From Gracilimonas sp017641085 (GTDB lineage: Bacteria > Bacteroidota > Rhodothermia > Balneolales > Balneolaceae), in the NCBI RefSeq assembly GCF_046115515.1, contig NZ_CP175953.1: DNA of 64,000 nucleotides; one strand, given 5' to 3'. Positions 17,423-26,458 of this stretch are shown one piece after another. The first letter of the stretch is position 1; every line of letters begins with the position of its first letter. Below the pieces are notes generated by a model. It saw nothing but the letters and a program-made list of their open reading frames with translations, did no database searches and had not been told where the DNA came from. A program made the translations under genes and the position numbers.

Positions 17423-19624
17423 TTAACTCTTTGGTTTTAAAATTACACCGGCCAGGGGTGGTATGGTGATTGAAATATTGGCTTTTTGGTTATGCCAGTC
17501 TCCCCACTCAGCATGTATTTTATTGTCTCCGGCATTACTGCCTCCGTAAAATTCTGAGTCGCTGTTAATCAGCACTTCGTATTCTCCTGCATGGGGAACC
17601 CCAATTTTATATCCATAATGAACAGTGGGGGTAAAGTTAAGAATCACGACCACAAAATCTTCGGGATCTTTTGCGCGGCGAACAAACGAAATAATGCTGT
17701 TGTCGGCATCACTGATGTCAATCCATTCGAAGCCCCGCCAGTCAAAGTCGACTTCATGGAGTGCTTTCTCTTTTTTGTTAATGCCGTTTAAATCCTTAAT
17801 CAAAAGCTGAACGCCCTGATGCTTTTCCCATTCCAGCAGATGCCAGTCAAGCGAGCGCGACTCACTCCATTCCGCCCACTGTGCAAATTCACATCCCATA
17901 AATAGCAGGTTTTTTCCAGGATGTGTGTACATATACAAATAAATGAGCCGGAGATTTGCAAACTTCTGCCAGTCGTCGCCGGGCATTTTGGCAAGCATAG
18001 ACTGTTTCATATGCACCACTTCATCGTGAGAAAAAGGAAGAGTGAAGTGCTCTGAAAAAGCATAGATCAACGAAAAGGTAAGTTGATCCTGGTGGTATTT
18101 TCGGAAAAGAGGGTCCTTCTCGATGTAGGAAAGAGTGTCATTCATCCACCCCATGTTCCATTTAAAATCGAAGCCGAGTCCGCCGGTTTCCGTTGGCCGC
18201 GAAACGCCTCCCCAGGAAGTGGATTCTTCAGCAAAGGTAACAACGCCGGGAAAATGATGGTGAACGGAGTCATTAAAGCTCCTCAGAAAATCTATGGCTT
18301 CAATATTTTCCCGCCCACCGTATTGATTGGGAACCCATTCGCCTTCATCGCGGGAGTAGTCGAGGTATAACATGGAGGCAACAGCATCAACCCGAAAGCC
18401 ATCAATGTGAAATTTTTCGCACCAGTAAATAGCGTTTGAAATCAAAAAGTTTTGAACCTCGGTGCGCCCATAATTAAAAATGCAGGTTCCCCAGTCTTTG
18501 TGTTCGCCTTTGCGGGGATCATCATGTTCAAAAAGGCCGGTGCCGTCAAAACGGCGAAGACCATGATCGTCTTTGGCAAAGTGAGCGGGAACCCAGTCTA
18601 TAATCACACCAATGTCATTCTGGTGGCATTGGTCCACGAAATACATGAAATCCTCAGGAGTGCCAAAGCGACTGGTGGGCGCGTAATAACCGGTAATCTG
18701 ATATCCCCAGGAAGGATCGTAAGGATGTTCGGCCACCGGAAGCAGTTCAACATGAGTGTATCCTAAATCTTTGAGATATGGAACCAGCTGGTCAGCCGTT
18801 TCCCGGTAGCTTAAAAAGTCGGGGTTCTCACCTACTTTACGTTTCCAGGAACCAATATGCATCTCATATATAGAGATGGGCTGATCCGGCGCTTGTTTTT
18901 CCTGCCGAGATTTGAGCCACTTTTCATCGCCCCAGTTGTAGCTGTCAATATCGGTAACAATAGAGGCTGTTCCCGGGCGTAGTTCAGAATAGAATGCAAA
19001 AGGATCCGATTTTTTTAGCGGGGGGTCCTGAACGGGAGTTTTAATTTCGTATTTGTAGTATTCTCCTTCTGTAACATGAGGGATGAAAATCTCCCAGATT
19101 CCCTGGTCATGAAATTTCCGCATTCGGTGGACCCGTCCGTCCCAGCTGTTAAACTCACCTATTACACTAACACGATCGGCGCTGGGAGCTGTCACAACAA
19201 AATGAGTTCCATCCACCCCTTCAATAGTTCGCTGATGGGCCCCCATAAATTCATACGCCTGGTGGTGATTTCCTTCACCCCAAAGCTGTAAGTCAAAATC
19301 GCTTATTAAAGAATCGAACTGATAAGCATCAGTAATGGTAAATTTTTTGCCTTTATGAGGTACAATCTCCAGCTCATAATTAAACTTATTTTTTCTGCGG
19401 GCAAAAACGCGCTCAAATAATCCCTTGTCCGAAATACGATCCAATTCATATTTCTTCTTACCTATAACAACAGTGGCCGTTTTTGCTTCGGGACGAAAGG
19501 CACGCAACACCAATTTGGTTTTGCCATCAATGTCAGCCTCATGAAGTCCGAGTACGGAGAAGGGATCGCCGTGGGACCCATCTGATATTGATGCAATAAT
19601 TTCTTTTGTAAGCGTTGAACCCAT
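17423..19624 (-). CDS. glgB: 1,4-alpha-glucan branching enzyme
   Basis: GlgB makes the alpha-1,6 branches of glycogen. Its 733 residues are close to the E. coli enzyme (728). The order is an N-terminal beta domain, CBM48 (FVVTAPSADRVSVIGEFNSW), a GH13 barrel with DGFRVDAVASMLY (nucleophile Asp), VTFAEESTSW (acid/base Glu) and PFSHDEVVH (third Asp), and a C-terminal beta domain ending in IPPLAGVIL. It is the first gene of the minus-strand run glgB-malQ-comA-GT5-lipoprotein-barrel-TPR. It is divergent from the LolC/E-like gene. Confidence 0.97.
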   Translation of the reverse strand: MGSTLTKEIIASISDGSHGDPFSVLGLHEADIDGKTKLVLRAFRPEAKTATVVIGKKKYELDRISDKGLFERVFARRKNKFNYELEIVPHKGKKFTITDAYQFDSLISDFDLQLWGEGNHHQAYEFMGAHQRTIEGVDGTHFVVTAPSADRVSVIGEFNSWDGRVHRMRKFHDQGIWEIFIPHVTEGEYYKYEIKTPVQDPPLKKSDPFAFYSELRPGTASIVTDIDSYNWGDEKWLKSRQEKQAPDQPISIYEMHIGSWKRKVGENPDFLSYRETADQLVPYLKDLGYTHVELLPVAEHPYDPSWGYQITGYYAPTSRFGTPEDFMYFVDQCHQNDIGVIIDWVPAHFAKDDHGLRRFDGTGLFEHDDPRKGEHKDWGTCIFNYGRTEVQNFLISNAIYWCEKFHIDGFRVDAVASMLYLDYSRDEGEWVPNQYGGRENIEAIDFLRSFNDSVHHHFPGVVTFAEESTSWGGVSRPTETGGLGFDFKWNMGWMNDTLSYIEKDPLFRKYHQDQLTFSLIYAFSEHFTLPFSHDEVVHMKQSMLAKMPGDDWQKFANLRLIYLYMYTHPGKNLLFMGCEFAQWAEWSESRSLDWHLLEWEKHQGVQLLIKDLNGINKKEKALHEVDFDWRGFEWIDISDADNSIISFVRRAKDPEDFVVVILNFTPTVHYGYKIGVPHAGEYEVLINSDSEFYGGSNAGDNKIHAEWGDWHNQKANISITIPPLAGVILKPKS

Positions 19625-19728
19625 TGGTGTTTTTGAATTCGAAAAGGGCGCTAAAGATACTAAAACTTTAACAAATGTCTGTCTTCATTTAAAGTGCTTT
19701 CAATTGCTTGATTCTATATTTTGTGTCT

Positions 19729-20955
19729 ATGAAGAATTCCGGATTTATTGCAAGGCGGTACCTGTTTTCCCGAAAACATATTTCGCTGATTTCCACCCTT
19801 ACCTTTATCAGTATCACCGGCATTACCATTGGCACGGCTCTTTTAATTGTGGTTTTGTCGGTTTTCAATGGGTTTTTTGATGTGATCAAAAACTTCCTGC
19901 TCTCCTACGATCCGGATGTAAGAATAGAAGCTTCAGGGGCGGCTACCTTCGCACAAAATCAGGAGATGATGGAGCAAATAAAGGCACTTCCTGAGGTGCG
20001 GGTACTCTCTCCTTATGTTGAAGGAAAGGCGCTGCTGGCATTGGAGGGGGTTCAAAATGAAGTGGTGGATGTGAAAGGCGTGGAGCGGGACCTTTTCTTT
20101 CAGCTGGTGGATATAGAAGAAAGCATTACAACCGGTGTTTTTGATATTTCTGTTCGGGATCGCACCCCGGGCATTATCGTGCATGAAGAACTTAAAAACC
20201 GGCTGCGGCTGAATATCGGGGAAGATATTGCCCTGCTGAGTGCCGCCGGGATGAAGAATGCACTCACGCAAATCACGGTTCCGCAAACGTATCGTTTTGA
20301 CCTTCGCGGGGCGTACTTTTTACAGCAAGTAGCGGGCGGACCAAAAGTGTTCGTAGATATTGAAGCAGCAAAGCGATTATTCCGCGCCCGTAACGAGATT
20401 ACCGGCATCGATATTAAACTTCATAGCAATGAGAAAGCCGAGGGTGTTAAGAAAGAACTTCAGGCTATGCTGGGGGATGATTTTGAGATTTCAACCTGGT
20501 ACGATCTTCAAAAACCGCTGTATGATGTAATGTACCTGGAGAAGTGGGGCTCCTTTGTAATCTTGATTCTTATTGTGATTGTGGCCGTGCTGAATATCAT
20601 CGGCTCCCTTACCATGATTGTGATTCAAAAACAGCGGGATATCGGCATCCTTATGTCGATGGGATACAGCAAAGCAGGCATCAAATCAATTTTCAGAAAA
20701 CAGGGATTATACATCGGACTAATTGGCTGTGGAATTGGTGGGGCGCTGGGCTTGCTGCTGAGCTGGCTGCAAATGAATTATGGATTGGTGAAGCTTTCCT
20801 CTGCATTTATCATTGATGCTTATCCCGTGCAGGTCAGTCCTTTGGACGTGATTATTATTTTAGTTGCCAGTTTGTTGCTGTGCATTTTGGCGAGCTGGTA
20901 TCCGGCGCACCGGGCGTCGCAGGTTCAGCCCGCGGATGCGGTTAGGTATGAGTGA
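19729..20955 (+). CDS. LolC/LolE-type ABC transporter permease
   Basis: A 408-residue inner-membrane protein of the MacB/FtsX permease class. Topology: one N-terminal membrane helix (about 20-45, SITGITIGTALLIVVLS), a large periplasmic domain (about 50-265), then three helices (about 275-300, 322-350, 370-395). The N-terminal ARRYLFSRKH and the FTSX-like VAVLNIIGSLTMIVIQKQRDIGIL are typical of LolC/E, which extract lipoproteins for transfer to the outer membrane. The ATPase LolD is not in the window. I chose the ATG at 19729 over one at 19708 because RYLFSRK-type starts follow directly in homologues. Confidence 0.87.
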   Translation: MKNSGFIARRYLFSRKHISLISTLTFISITGITIGTALLIVVLSVFNGFFDVIKNFLLSYDPDVRIEASGAATFAQNQEMMEQIKALPEVRVLSPYVEGKALLALEGVQNEVVDVKGVERDLFFQLVDIEESITTGVFDISVRDRTPGIIVHEELKNRLRLNIGEDIALLSAAGMKNALTQITVPQTYRFDLRGAYFLQQVAGGPKVFVDIEAAKRLFRARNEITGIDIKLHSNEKAEGVKKELQAMLGDDFEISTWYDLQKPLYDVMYLEKWGSFVILILIVIVAVLNIIGSLTMIVIQKQRDIGILMSMGYSKAGIKSIFRKQGLYIGLIGCGIGGALGLLLSWLQMNYGLVKLSSAFIIDAYPVQVSPLDVIIILVASLLLCILASWYPAHRASQVQPADAVRYE

Positions 20956-21137
20956 TGTGGTGATGAAGTGATATGGTGATCTTAGTGATTCCTTTAACAT
21001 CGCCATTGTCAGTGCTTTTTGGATGCGCTATACTTTACTCGGTACTATAAAGAAAAAAGGAAGCCCTTTTAGGCGGCTACCGGTAAATGGGCAAAAGAGT
21101 CACCTCATCACCTCATCACCATATCACTTTATCACTC
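20950..21137. repeat. Inverted octamer-word array (NNRGTGAT) between convergent genes
   Basis: The left arm (20950-20990) reads as octamers GTGGTGAT, GAAGTGAT, ATGGTGAT. The right arm (21101-21137), read on the minus strand, gives AAAGTGAT, ATGGTGAT, GAGGTGAT, GAGGTGA. The two arms can pair over more than 30 bases imperfectly, around a roughly 110-nt loop. The right arm overlaps the last codons of the MurF-like gene. The same words recur at 26314-26458 and 30225-30263. Confidence 0.8.
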
Positions 21138-22820
21138 ATTATACACATCAGGGAGGTCGTTTTCGTAGAGGATGATATCACCGGAGCGGGCATGTTTTTG
21201 GACGAGTTCGTTCGCCTCAAACAGGGTGTTTACCACGCGGACATTCATGGCGTTGCTGTCAAAGTTTTTGATACCTTCCAGAATGGGTTTGGCTCTTTCT
21301 TCCCCCACCAAAACAACCAAATCCAGGTTAGCCTTACCAATGGTTTCTCCGAACTTCCTGTTTTCCTCTTCTTCAATCTCACCCAGTTCCACCATTCCCG
21401 GCGTGATGATAATGCGCTGGCCGGAATTAAACTGACTCAGGATTTCCACCGCATTTTTTGCCCCAACCGGATTTGAATTAAAAGCATCATCAATCACATA
21501 AAGGTCGCCCTGTTTTTTGAGCTCAAGGCGATGTTCTACGGGTTCAATCTTTGCTGCTGCCAGGGCCATGGTTTTCAGGCGCAGGCCAAAGTGATGCGCC
21601 ACTCCTACAGCCAATAATAAGTTTTGAGCATTGTGGGCACCCAGCAGTTGGGTTTGAAAGCGCTCGGTCTCTCCATCTATTTCAACATCAAATTCCATTC
21701 CTGAGGTGTCGTACGAAATATTGGAGCCACGAATTTTACCGCTGTTCAATCCGGCTAAAATACGAGTGATTTCAGCCCGCCCGGCCCCCATTTTGGAAAC
21801 ACGAGGGTCGTCGGCGTTCAGAATGGCGGTATCGCCTTCAATCAGATTATCCACCAGTGTTCCTTTTTCGCTGGCAATAACATCCTGAGAGCCAAAAGTT
21901 TCTAAGTGGGCAACACCGACATTGGTGACTACAGAAATATCAGGCTTGGCAATATCACACAGCTCCTGAATATTCCCTTCGTACCGCGCCCCCATTTCAA
22001 GTATAAGTATCTGGTGATGCGATTGAAGGTCGTTATTAATGACTTTGCAAATTCCCATCGGGGTGTTGTAGCTGCCGGGTGTTGAGCAGACGTTGAAGCG
22101 CTCTTTCAGTAAATCCCGAATCATGAACTTGGTGCTGGTTTTTCCATAGCTCCCGGTGATGGCAATCACTTTTAGATCGGGCATGGAAGCCAGTTTACGG
22201 CGGGCCTGTTTTTTGAAGCCGTTTTGAATAAAAAGCTCGATGGGTTTGGTAAGCAGTCCGGCCATGAAAATAAAAAAGGGAACGATCATAGCGCCAAAAG
22301 CCCAGCCGAATACGAGGATGGTCAGGTCAAAACGCTGAAGACCGGAAAAATAATTGGGCAGCTGAATGTCCAGAAAAGGAAGCATTCCTGTAAAACCCAG
22401 GTAGGTGAAAAGCACCGGGAAAAAACTGCAAAAAAGCACGTATGGAATCATCAGCCGGATAACTCTTGGGGTAAACACCAGGGGCTTCTTCACCTTTTCG
22501 GGCTTGTAGTTAGAAACCGACCCAAACCAAAAATAGCTGACCACAAAAAAGAAAACAGCTAGCGAAGAGTGGGTGAACGTGTCGAGAAACCATCCATCAA
22601 ACCAGATAAAAATAAAGATGATTACATTGAGAACGGCGATGTTTGCCGGGATCACTTTTTCGTCCCAATGACTTTTCAGCCACTGCCAGAACTCGTTGTT
22701 TTTATATCCCACCTGTTGATAAGTGTGCAGGAAAAAGCGCATCCGATACCAGGTATATCGCAAAAAAATGAGGCAAAACAGAACAGCGCCGGCATCAAGA
22801 AGTGTATAGTACCAGTTCAA
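21132..22820 (-). CDS. Membrane-anchored MurF-like Mur ligase
   Basis: A 562-residue fusion. The N-terminal 215 residues carry about five hydrophobic helices. From about residue 220 a complete Mur ligase follows: P-loop AITGSYGKTSTKF, LILEMGARYEGNI, SVVTNVGVAHLETFGS, LLGAHNAQNLLLAVGVA, and VIDDAFNSNPVGAKNA. The latter motifs are MurF-like (addition of D-Ala-D-Ala to the UDP-MurNAc peptide). Ordinary MurF is soluble and about 450 residues, so this may be a paralogue with another amino-acid or dipeptide substrate working at the membrane. It could instead be the cell's only MurF. Convergent with the LolC/E-like gene. Confidence 0.82.
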   Translation of the reverse strand: MNWYYTLLDAGAVLFCLIFLRYTWYRMRFFLHTYQQVGYKNNEFWQWLKSHWDEKVIPANIAVLNVIIFIFIWFDGWFLDTFTHSSLAVFFFVVSYFWFGSVSNYKPEKVKKPLVFTPRVIRLMIPYVLFCSFFPVLFTYLGFTGMLPFLDIQLPNYFSGLQRFDLTILVFGWAFGAMIVPFFIFMAGLLTKPIELFIQNGFKKQARRKLASMPDLKVIAITGSYGKTSTKFMIRDLLKERFNVCSTPGSYNTPMGICKVINNDLQSHHQILILEMGARYEGNIQELCDIAKPDISVVTNVGVAHLETFGSQDVIASEKGTLVDNLIEGDTAILNADDPRVSKMGAGRAEITRILAGLNSGKIRGSNISYDTSGMEFDVEIDGETERFQTQLLGAHNAQNLLLAVGVAHHFGLRLKTMALAAAKIEPVEHRLELKKQGDLYVIDDAFNSNPVGAKNAVEILSQFNSGQRIIITPGMVELGEIEEEENRKFGETIGKANLDLVVLVGEERAKPILEGIKNFDSNAMNVRVVNTLFEANELVQKHARSGDIILYENDLPDVYNE

Positions 22821-22971
22821 TATGTTTGGTTTTAGTTAGTTATGCAGATGATATGATATTCAGGGGCGTTAATAAGAGGTTATCATCAAAACAGAAAGTC
22901 GAAATTGGTCGATAACCCCCCTATATTCACCGCCACTAAATTAAATTGTTTCAAGTAACGCAGCCAAATAT

Positions 22972-23976
22972 ATGAAATTAATTATCCCAATGGCCGGACG
23001 TGGAACTCGTGTTCGTCCTCATTCTCATACTGTGCCCAAGCCCCTTCTGCCTGTTGCGGGAACCATGATTATAGAACGCATTATAGAGACGTTTAATCGT
23101 ACCCTGGATCGTGATATCACCGAGATTGTGTTTATTCTGGGGCCTGATTTTGGGGAAGATATTAAGCAGCCGCTCCGCGAAATGAGTGCCCGCCACAAAG
23201 CGAAGCCCATTTTTGAAGTACAGGCCGAGGCTTTAGGAACCGCCCATGCCGTTGCCTGTGCAAGCGATCACCTGGATGGTGAGGTTATCATCGCCTTTGC
23301 AGATACGATTTTTGACAGCGAAGAACCCTTTGAGTTGGGTGATGCCGACAGTGTGATCTGGCTTAAGAAAGTTGAAGATCCATCCCGTTTCGGTGTAGCC
23401 GTGTATGAAGGGGATACCATCACCGGTTTTGTGGAGAAGCCGAAAGAGTTTATCTCAGATTTAGCCATTATCGGGGTGTATTATTTTAAGAGCGGTAAAG
23501 CCCTGAAAGAGAAAATCGATAAGGTTATCGGCGATGATATGCGCGGCCCGGGCGGTGAGTATTTCCTGACCGCTGCCCTTGATATGATGATTAAAGAAGG
23601 CAAAGTATTTAAAACAGCCACGGTTGATGAATGGCTGGATTGCGGAACACTGCCGGCCTGGCTGGAAACTACAGGCATCATCACCGAAAAAGAATTTGAC
23701 GGTGTTGATGAAAGCAAGTATCCCGGATCAACCATTATTCCGCCGGTATTTATTGGGGAAGGTGTGGAAATTGAGAACAGTACCGTGGGTCCCAGGGTAA
23801 GCATTGAAGCCAACACGGTGATTAAGAACTCAAAAGTTGAGAACACCATTATCCGAGATCATGCCACACTGGAAGATGTAGAAACGGAAGGCTCAACGAT
23901 AGGCGCCCATACGCATCTCAAGAATGTAAAGGGCAAAGTGGATGTGGGCGACCATAGCGCGCTGGATATGGAATAG
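22972..23976 (+). CDS. Sugar-phosphate nucleotidyltransferase with left-handed beta-helix domain
   Basis: A 334-residue cytoplasmic enzyme. The nucleotidyltransferase signature is at the N-terminus (MAGRGTRVRPHSHTVPKPLL), with QAEALGTAHAVACA, FADTIFDSE and FVEKPKEF. GPGGEYFLTAAL and the DCGT motif complete the active site by about residue 225. From about 245 on there are hexapeptide repeats (IGEGVEIENSTVGPRVSIEA). The architecture matches GlmU/RmlA-like pyrophosphorylases that make UDP-, dTDP- or similar sugars. The exact sugar and base cannot be read off. It could supply activated glucose for the polysaccharide genes here. Confidence 0.87.
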   Translation: MKLIIPMAGRGTRVRPHSHTVPKPLLPVAGTMIIERIIETFNRTLDRDITEIVFILGPDFGEDIKQPLREMSARHKAKPIFEVQAEALGTAHAVACASDHLDGEVIIAFADTIFDSEEPFELGDADSVIWLKKVEDPSRFGVAVYEGDTITGFVEKPKEFISDLAIIGVYYFKSGKALKEKIDKVIGDDMRGPGGEYFLTAALDMMIKEGKVFKTATVDEWLDCGTLPAWLETTGIITEKEFDGVDESKYPGSTIIPPVFIGEGVEIENSTVGPRVSIEANTVIKNSKVENTIIRDHATLEDVETEGSTIGAHTHLKNVKGKVDVGDHSALDME

Positions 23977-24001
23977 AGGTAAGACCATATTCTGATAAAT
24001 T

Positions 24002-24029
24002 AAAAGCCCCGGATTGCCGGGGCTTTTTT
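24002..24029. terminator. Bidirectional intrinsic terminator
   Basis: An 11-bp perfect stem AAAAGCCCCGG / CCGGGGCTTTT with an ATTG loop, followed by TTA on the plus strand and preceded by A residues that serve the minus strand. It lies between the convergent nucleotidyltransferase and ruvA genes. Confidence 0.95.
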
Positions 24030-24090
24030 ATGTTCCAAAGAAAAACAATTTTCTGTACAGACAGTGAATTAAACTTATTAACCAGCCTTT

Positions 24091-24687
24091 TTATTTGTTC
24101 AAGCTGGCAAGGGCTTTCTTAATAATCACAGAAGGATCATCACTGCCGGTGTTTTTGATGGCTTTTAGAACGGCTTGCTCAGATTCTTTTTTCTTGAAGC
24201 CCAATGATTCAAGGGCAGATATAGCTTCTCCGGTTACCCCTGCTTCTTTCGGTCCGGTTGGAGTTACACCGGCTGATACGGCATACTCAGCGAGCTTGTC
24301 TTTCAGTTCCACGATAATGCGTTCGGCTGTTTTCTTTCCAATTCCGGGCACTTTGGATAGGGTGGCTGCATCAGAGCCGGTAATCGCACCAATAAGCTGA
24401 TCGGCGGGCAGACCCGAAAGAATGGTAAGCCCGAGTTTTGGTCCCACCCCCTTCACGGTAATCAGTTTTTCAAAAAGAGCTTTTTCATCGGTAGAAAAAA
24501 AACCAAATAAACGTTCATCGCTATCGGTGATATGATGGTAGGTCAGCAATTTAACTTCCGAGCCGGCGCTTTCCAGCTGTTCCTGGGTGATAGATGAAAT
24601 CTCAACCCGGTAGCCTACGCCCTGAACGTCGAGCACAACAACGCCGTCTTTCTTTTCTTCGATGTACCCTTTTAAAAATGCGATCAT
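24091..24687 (-). CDS. ruvA: Holliday junction branch migration protein RuvA
   Basis: RuvA binds four-way junctions and recruits the RuvB motor. The 198 residues show domain I (MIAFLKGYIEEKKDGVVVLDV), YHHITDSDERLFGF, two helix-hairpin-helix motifs (VKGVGPKLGLTIL and VPGIGKKTAERI) and the RuvB-binding domain III (ISALESLGFKKKESEQAVL). It follows ruvC on the same strand after a 139-base spacer that contains a repeat. RuvB is not in the window. Confidence 0.97.
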   Translation of the reverse strand: MIAFLKGYIEEKKDGVVVLDVQGVGYRVEISSITQEQLESAGSEVKLLTYHHITDSDERLFGFFSTDEKALFEKLITVKGVGPKLGLTILSGLPADQLIGAITGSDAATLSKVPGIGKKTAERIIVELKDKLAEYAVSAGVTPTGPKEAGVTGEAISALESLGFKKKESEQAVLKAIKNTGSDDPSVIIKKALASLNK

Positions 24688-24718
24688 CTTCTATAATTAT
24701 TATTTAATCGATAATGAG

Positions 24719-24738
24719 ATTCCTGCTTTCGCAGGAAT
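24719..24738. repeat. Perfect hairpin of a common dispersed-repeat type in ruvC-ruvA spacer
   Basis: ATTCCTGC (24719-24726), loop TTTC, GCAGGAAT (24731-24738), then GACGG. The word ATTCCTGC-TTTC-GCAGGAATGAC is widespread in intergenic repeats of unrelated bacteria. It has no T-run on the transcribed strand, so it probably does not terminate ruvC. Confidence 0.6.
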
Positions 24739-24826
24739 GACGGTTTGGGTTGGTATTTTAAGCCCCTCCTGCACAGGTTGGAACTTACTTGGATGCAGAG
24801 CACCTTCAAGCGTCTGCCTGGACGAA

Positions 24827-25402
24827 CTAAAGGCCCTTCACCCTGTCCGGGTTATCCTGCACAAAACTGGCCCAATCCCCTTTTTTATTGTTTTGGTGCG
24901 TTTTCTTTTTAGATGAACCGGGAATGCCCTGCCCTTTCATCAAATGACACCATGCTACAGCCAAAGCATCCGTGGCATCATTGGATAGTTTCTCATCCGG
25001 TATCTTTACCATTTTATTCAGCATAAAGGCCACCTGCTCTTTGCTGGCGTTTCCGTTTCCGGTAATGGACTTTTTCACCACTTTTGGGAAATACTCGGTT
25101 ACTTCCCGGCCGGAATTTTTAATGGCCAGCATGGCGGCCGCCTGGGCTCTTCCCAGCTTCAGCATCGCCATGGGGTCGACCCCATATACCGGGGTTTCAA
25201 CCGCACACGATGTGGGCTGGTTAGAACGGATGATTCCGGAAATCTGGTCAAATATCACCTGTAATCGCTCGGCATGATCATCAATATCGGCCATTCGGAT
25301 TACATCACACCGCAAGGCGATCAGTTTTCCGTTTTCTTCCGTCAACAGCGCATAGCCGGTGTTTCGGGAGCCGGGATCAATACCGAGGATTATGTCAGGC
25401 AT
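24827..25402 (-). CDS. ruvC: Holliday junction endonuclease RuvC
   Basis: RuvC cuts Holliday junctions symmetrically. The 191 residues have the RNase H-like fold with the acidic active site: ILGIDPGSRNTGYAL (first Asp), CAVETPVYG (Glu), and SNDATDALAVAWCH (last Asp pair). The C-terminal about 30 residues (SSKKKTHQNNKKGDW) are basic and longer than in E. coli RuvC. It is 3 bases behind fabI and shares its direction with ruvA. Confidence 0.96.
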   Translation of the reverse strand: MPDIILGIDPGSRNTGYALLTEENGKLIALRCDVIRMADIDDHAERLQVIFDQISGIIRSNQPTSCAVETPVYGVDPMAMLKLGRAQAAAMLAIKNSGREVTEYFPKVVKKSITGNGNASKEQVAFMLNKMVKIPDEKLSNDATDALAVAWCHLMKGQGIPGSSKKKTHQNNKKGDWASFVQDNPDRVKGL

Positions 25403-25405
25403 AAA

Positions 25406-26239
25406 TTATTCGTCGTCGTTTGAATACAGCTTGGCAAGGTCATCAATCATTTCCTCAGAAATACCTGCGGTCACAAAACCACCATCATGGTACAGGTTCT
25501 GCATGGTTACTTTGCGGGTCAGGTCTGAGAATAAAGTCACACAGTAATCGGCACATTCATCAGCAGAAGGATTCCCCATAGGGGCAATTTTCTCTGCAAA
25601 GGTGTACATGCCGTCAAAGCCTTTAATACCGGTTCCGGCCGAGGTTTTGGTAGGGGCCTGCGAAACGGTGTTTACACGAATGCCGCGATCAGCCAACCGG
25701 CTGCCATAGTTCCGGGCGATGCTTTCCAGCAGTGCCTTAGCATCGTTCATATCCGAGTACTTGGAGAAAATACGCTGTGCCCCTATATAAGAAAGAGCCA
25801 CAACACTTCCGCCATCATTCAAAATCTCGGATTTCTCGGCATGGTGCAGTACCCGGTGCAGCGAAATAGCTGAAACATCCAGTGTTTGCTGATACCAGTT
25901 GTAATTCAGGTCGGTATATTCTTTTTTCTTTCGAACATTGGGGGACATCCCGATAGCATGCAGGATAAAATCAACACCGCCCAGGTGTTCTTTAGTTTTG
26001 GTCATCAGCTCTTCAATTTCATCATCGTTGGTTACATCACAAGGGATGATGGGGGCACCGGTTTCTTCCCCGAGCTTATCCAAAGCACCAAGCCGTAATG
26101 CAATGGGGGCATTTGATAGTACGAAGTCAGCTCCTTCTCGTTTACAGGCCAGGGCGATTCTCCAGGCGATGCTTCGATCGTCCAGCGCTCCGAATATGAT
26201 TCCTTTTTTTCCTTTTAGTAGTCCGTAACCGTCACTCAT
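25406..26239 (-). CDS. fabI: Enoyl-[acyl-carrier-protein] reductase (NADH)
   Basis: FabI performs the last reduction of each fatty-acid elongation cycle. The 277 residues show the FabI-type divergent SDR signature: GIIFGALDDRSIAWRIA at the cofactor site, LHAIGMSPN, and the active-site Tyr-x6-Lys in KYSDMNDAKALLES preceded by ALSYIGAQR. It is the usual target of triclosan-type inhibitors. It begins the fabI-ruvC-ruvA minus-strand run. Confidence 0.95.
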   Translation of the reverse strand: MSDGYGLLKGKKGIIFGALDDRSIAWRIALACKREGADFVLSNAPIALRLGALDKLGEETGAPIIPCDVTNDDEIEELMTKTKEHLGGVDFILHAIGMSPNVRKKKEYTDLNYNWYQQTLDVSAISLHRVLHHAEKSEILNDGGSVVALSYIGAQRIFSKYSDMNDAKALLESIARNYGSRLADRGIRVNTVSQAPTKTSAGTGIKGFDGMYTFAEKIAPMGNPSADECADYCVTLFSDLTRKVTMQNLYHDGGFVTAGISEEMIDDLAKLYSNDDE

Positions 26240-26313
26240 TTTATGTCAATTTCTTTGGGTTGATTGTAGTGTGGGGAAATTCACGATTATCTCGGTAAAA
26301 TGATAGTTGGCTA

Positions 26314-26458
26314 TTGATAAAGTGATGAAGTGAGGAGTGATAAGTAAATTATTTGAAGAATTTTTGTAAGCATCAGATTTGAGGTTGCTCCTACTTTGTA
26401 ATAAAAGAGTGCTATGAATTTGAACTGAATCACTTTATCACTCCTCACTTCATCAATA
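26314..26458. repeat. Inverted octamer-word array (NNRGTGAT), second locus
   Basis: The left arm (26314-26342) carries AAAGTGAT, GAAGTGA, GGAGTGAT. The right arm (26429-26458) read on the minus strand gives GAAGTGA, GGAGTGAT, AAAGTGAT. TGATGAAGTGAGGAGTGATA is perfectly inverted (20 bp) around an 86-93 nt loop. The right arm overlaps the dinB stop codon. It lies between dinB and fabI on the same strand, a 213-base gap without a gene, and may end dinB transcription. Confidence 0.8.

Noticed and set aside
20950..21137. CRISPR-like short array
   Set aside because: The octamers are contiguous, degenerate and inverted, with no constant-length unique spacers and no cas genes in the window.
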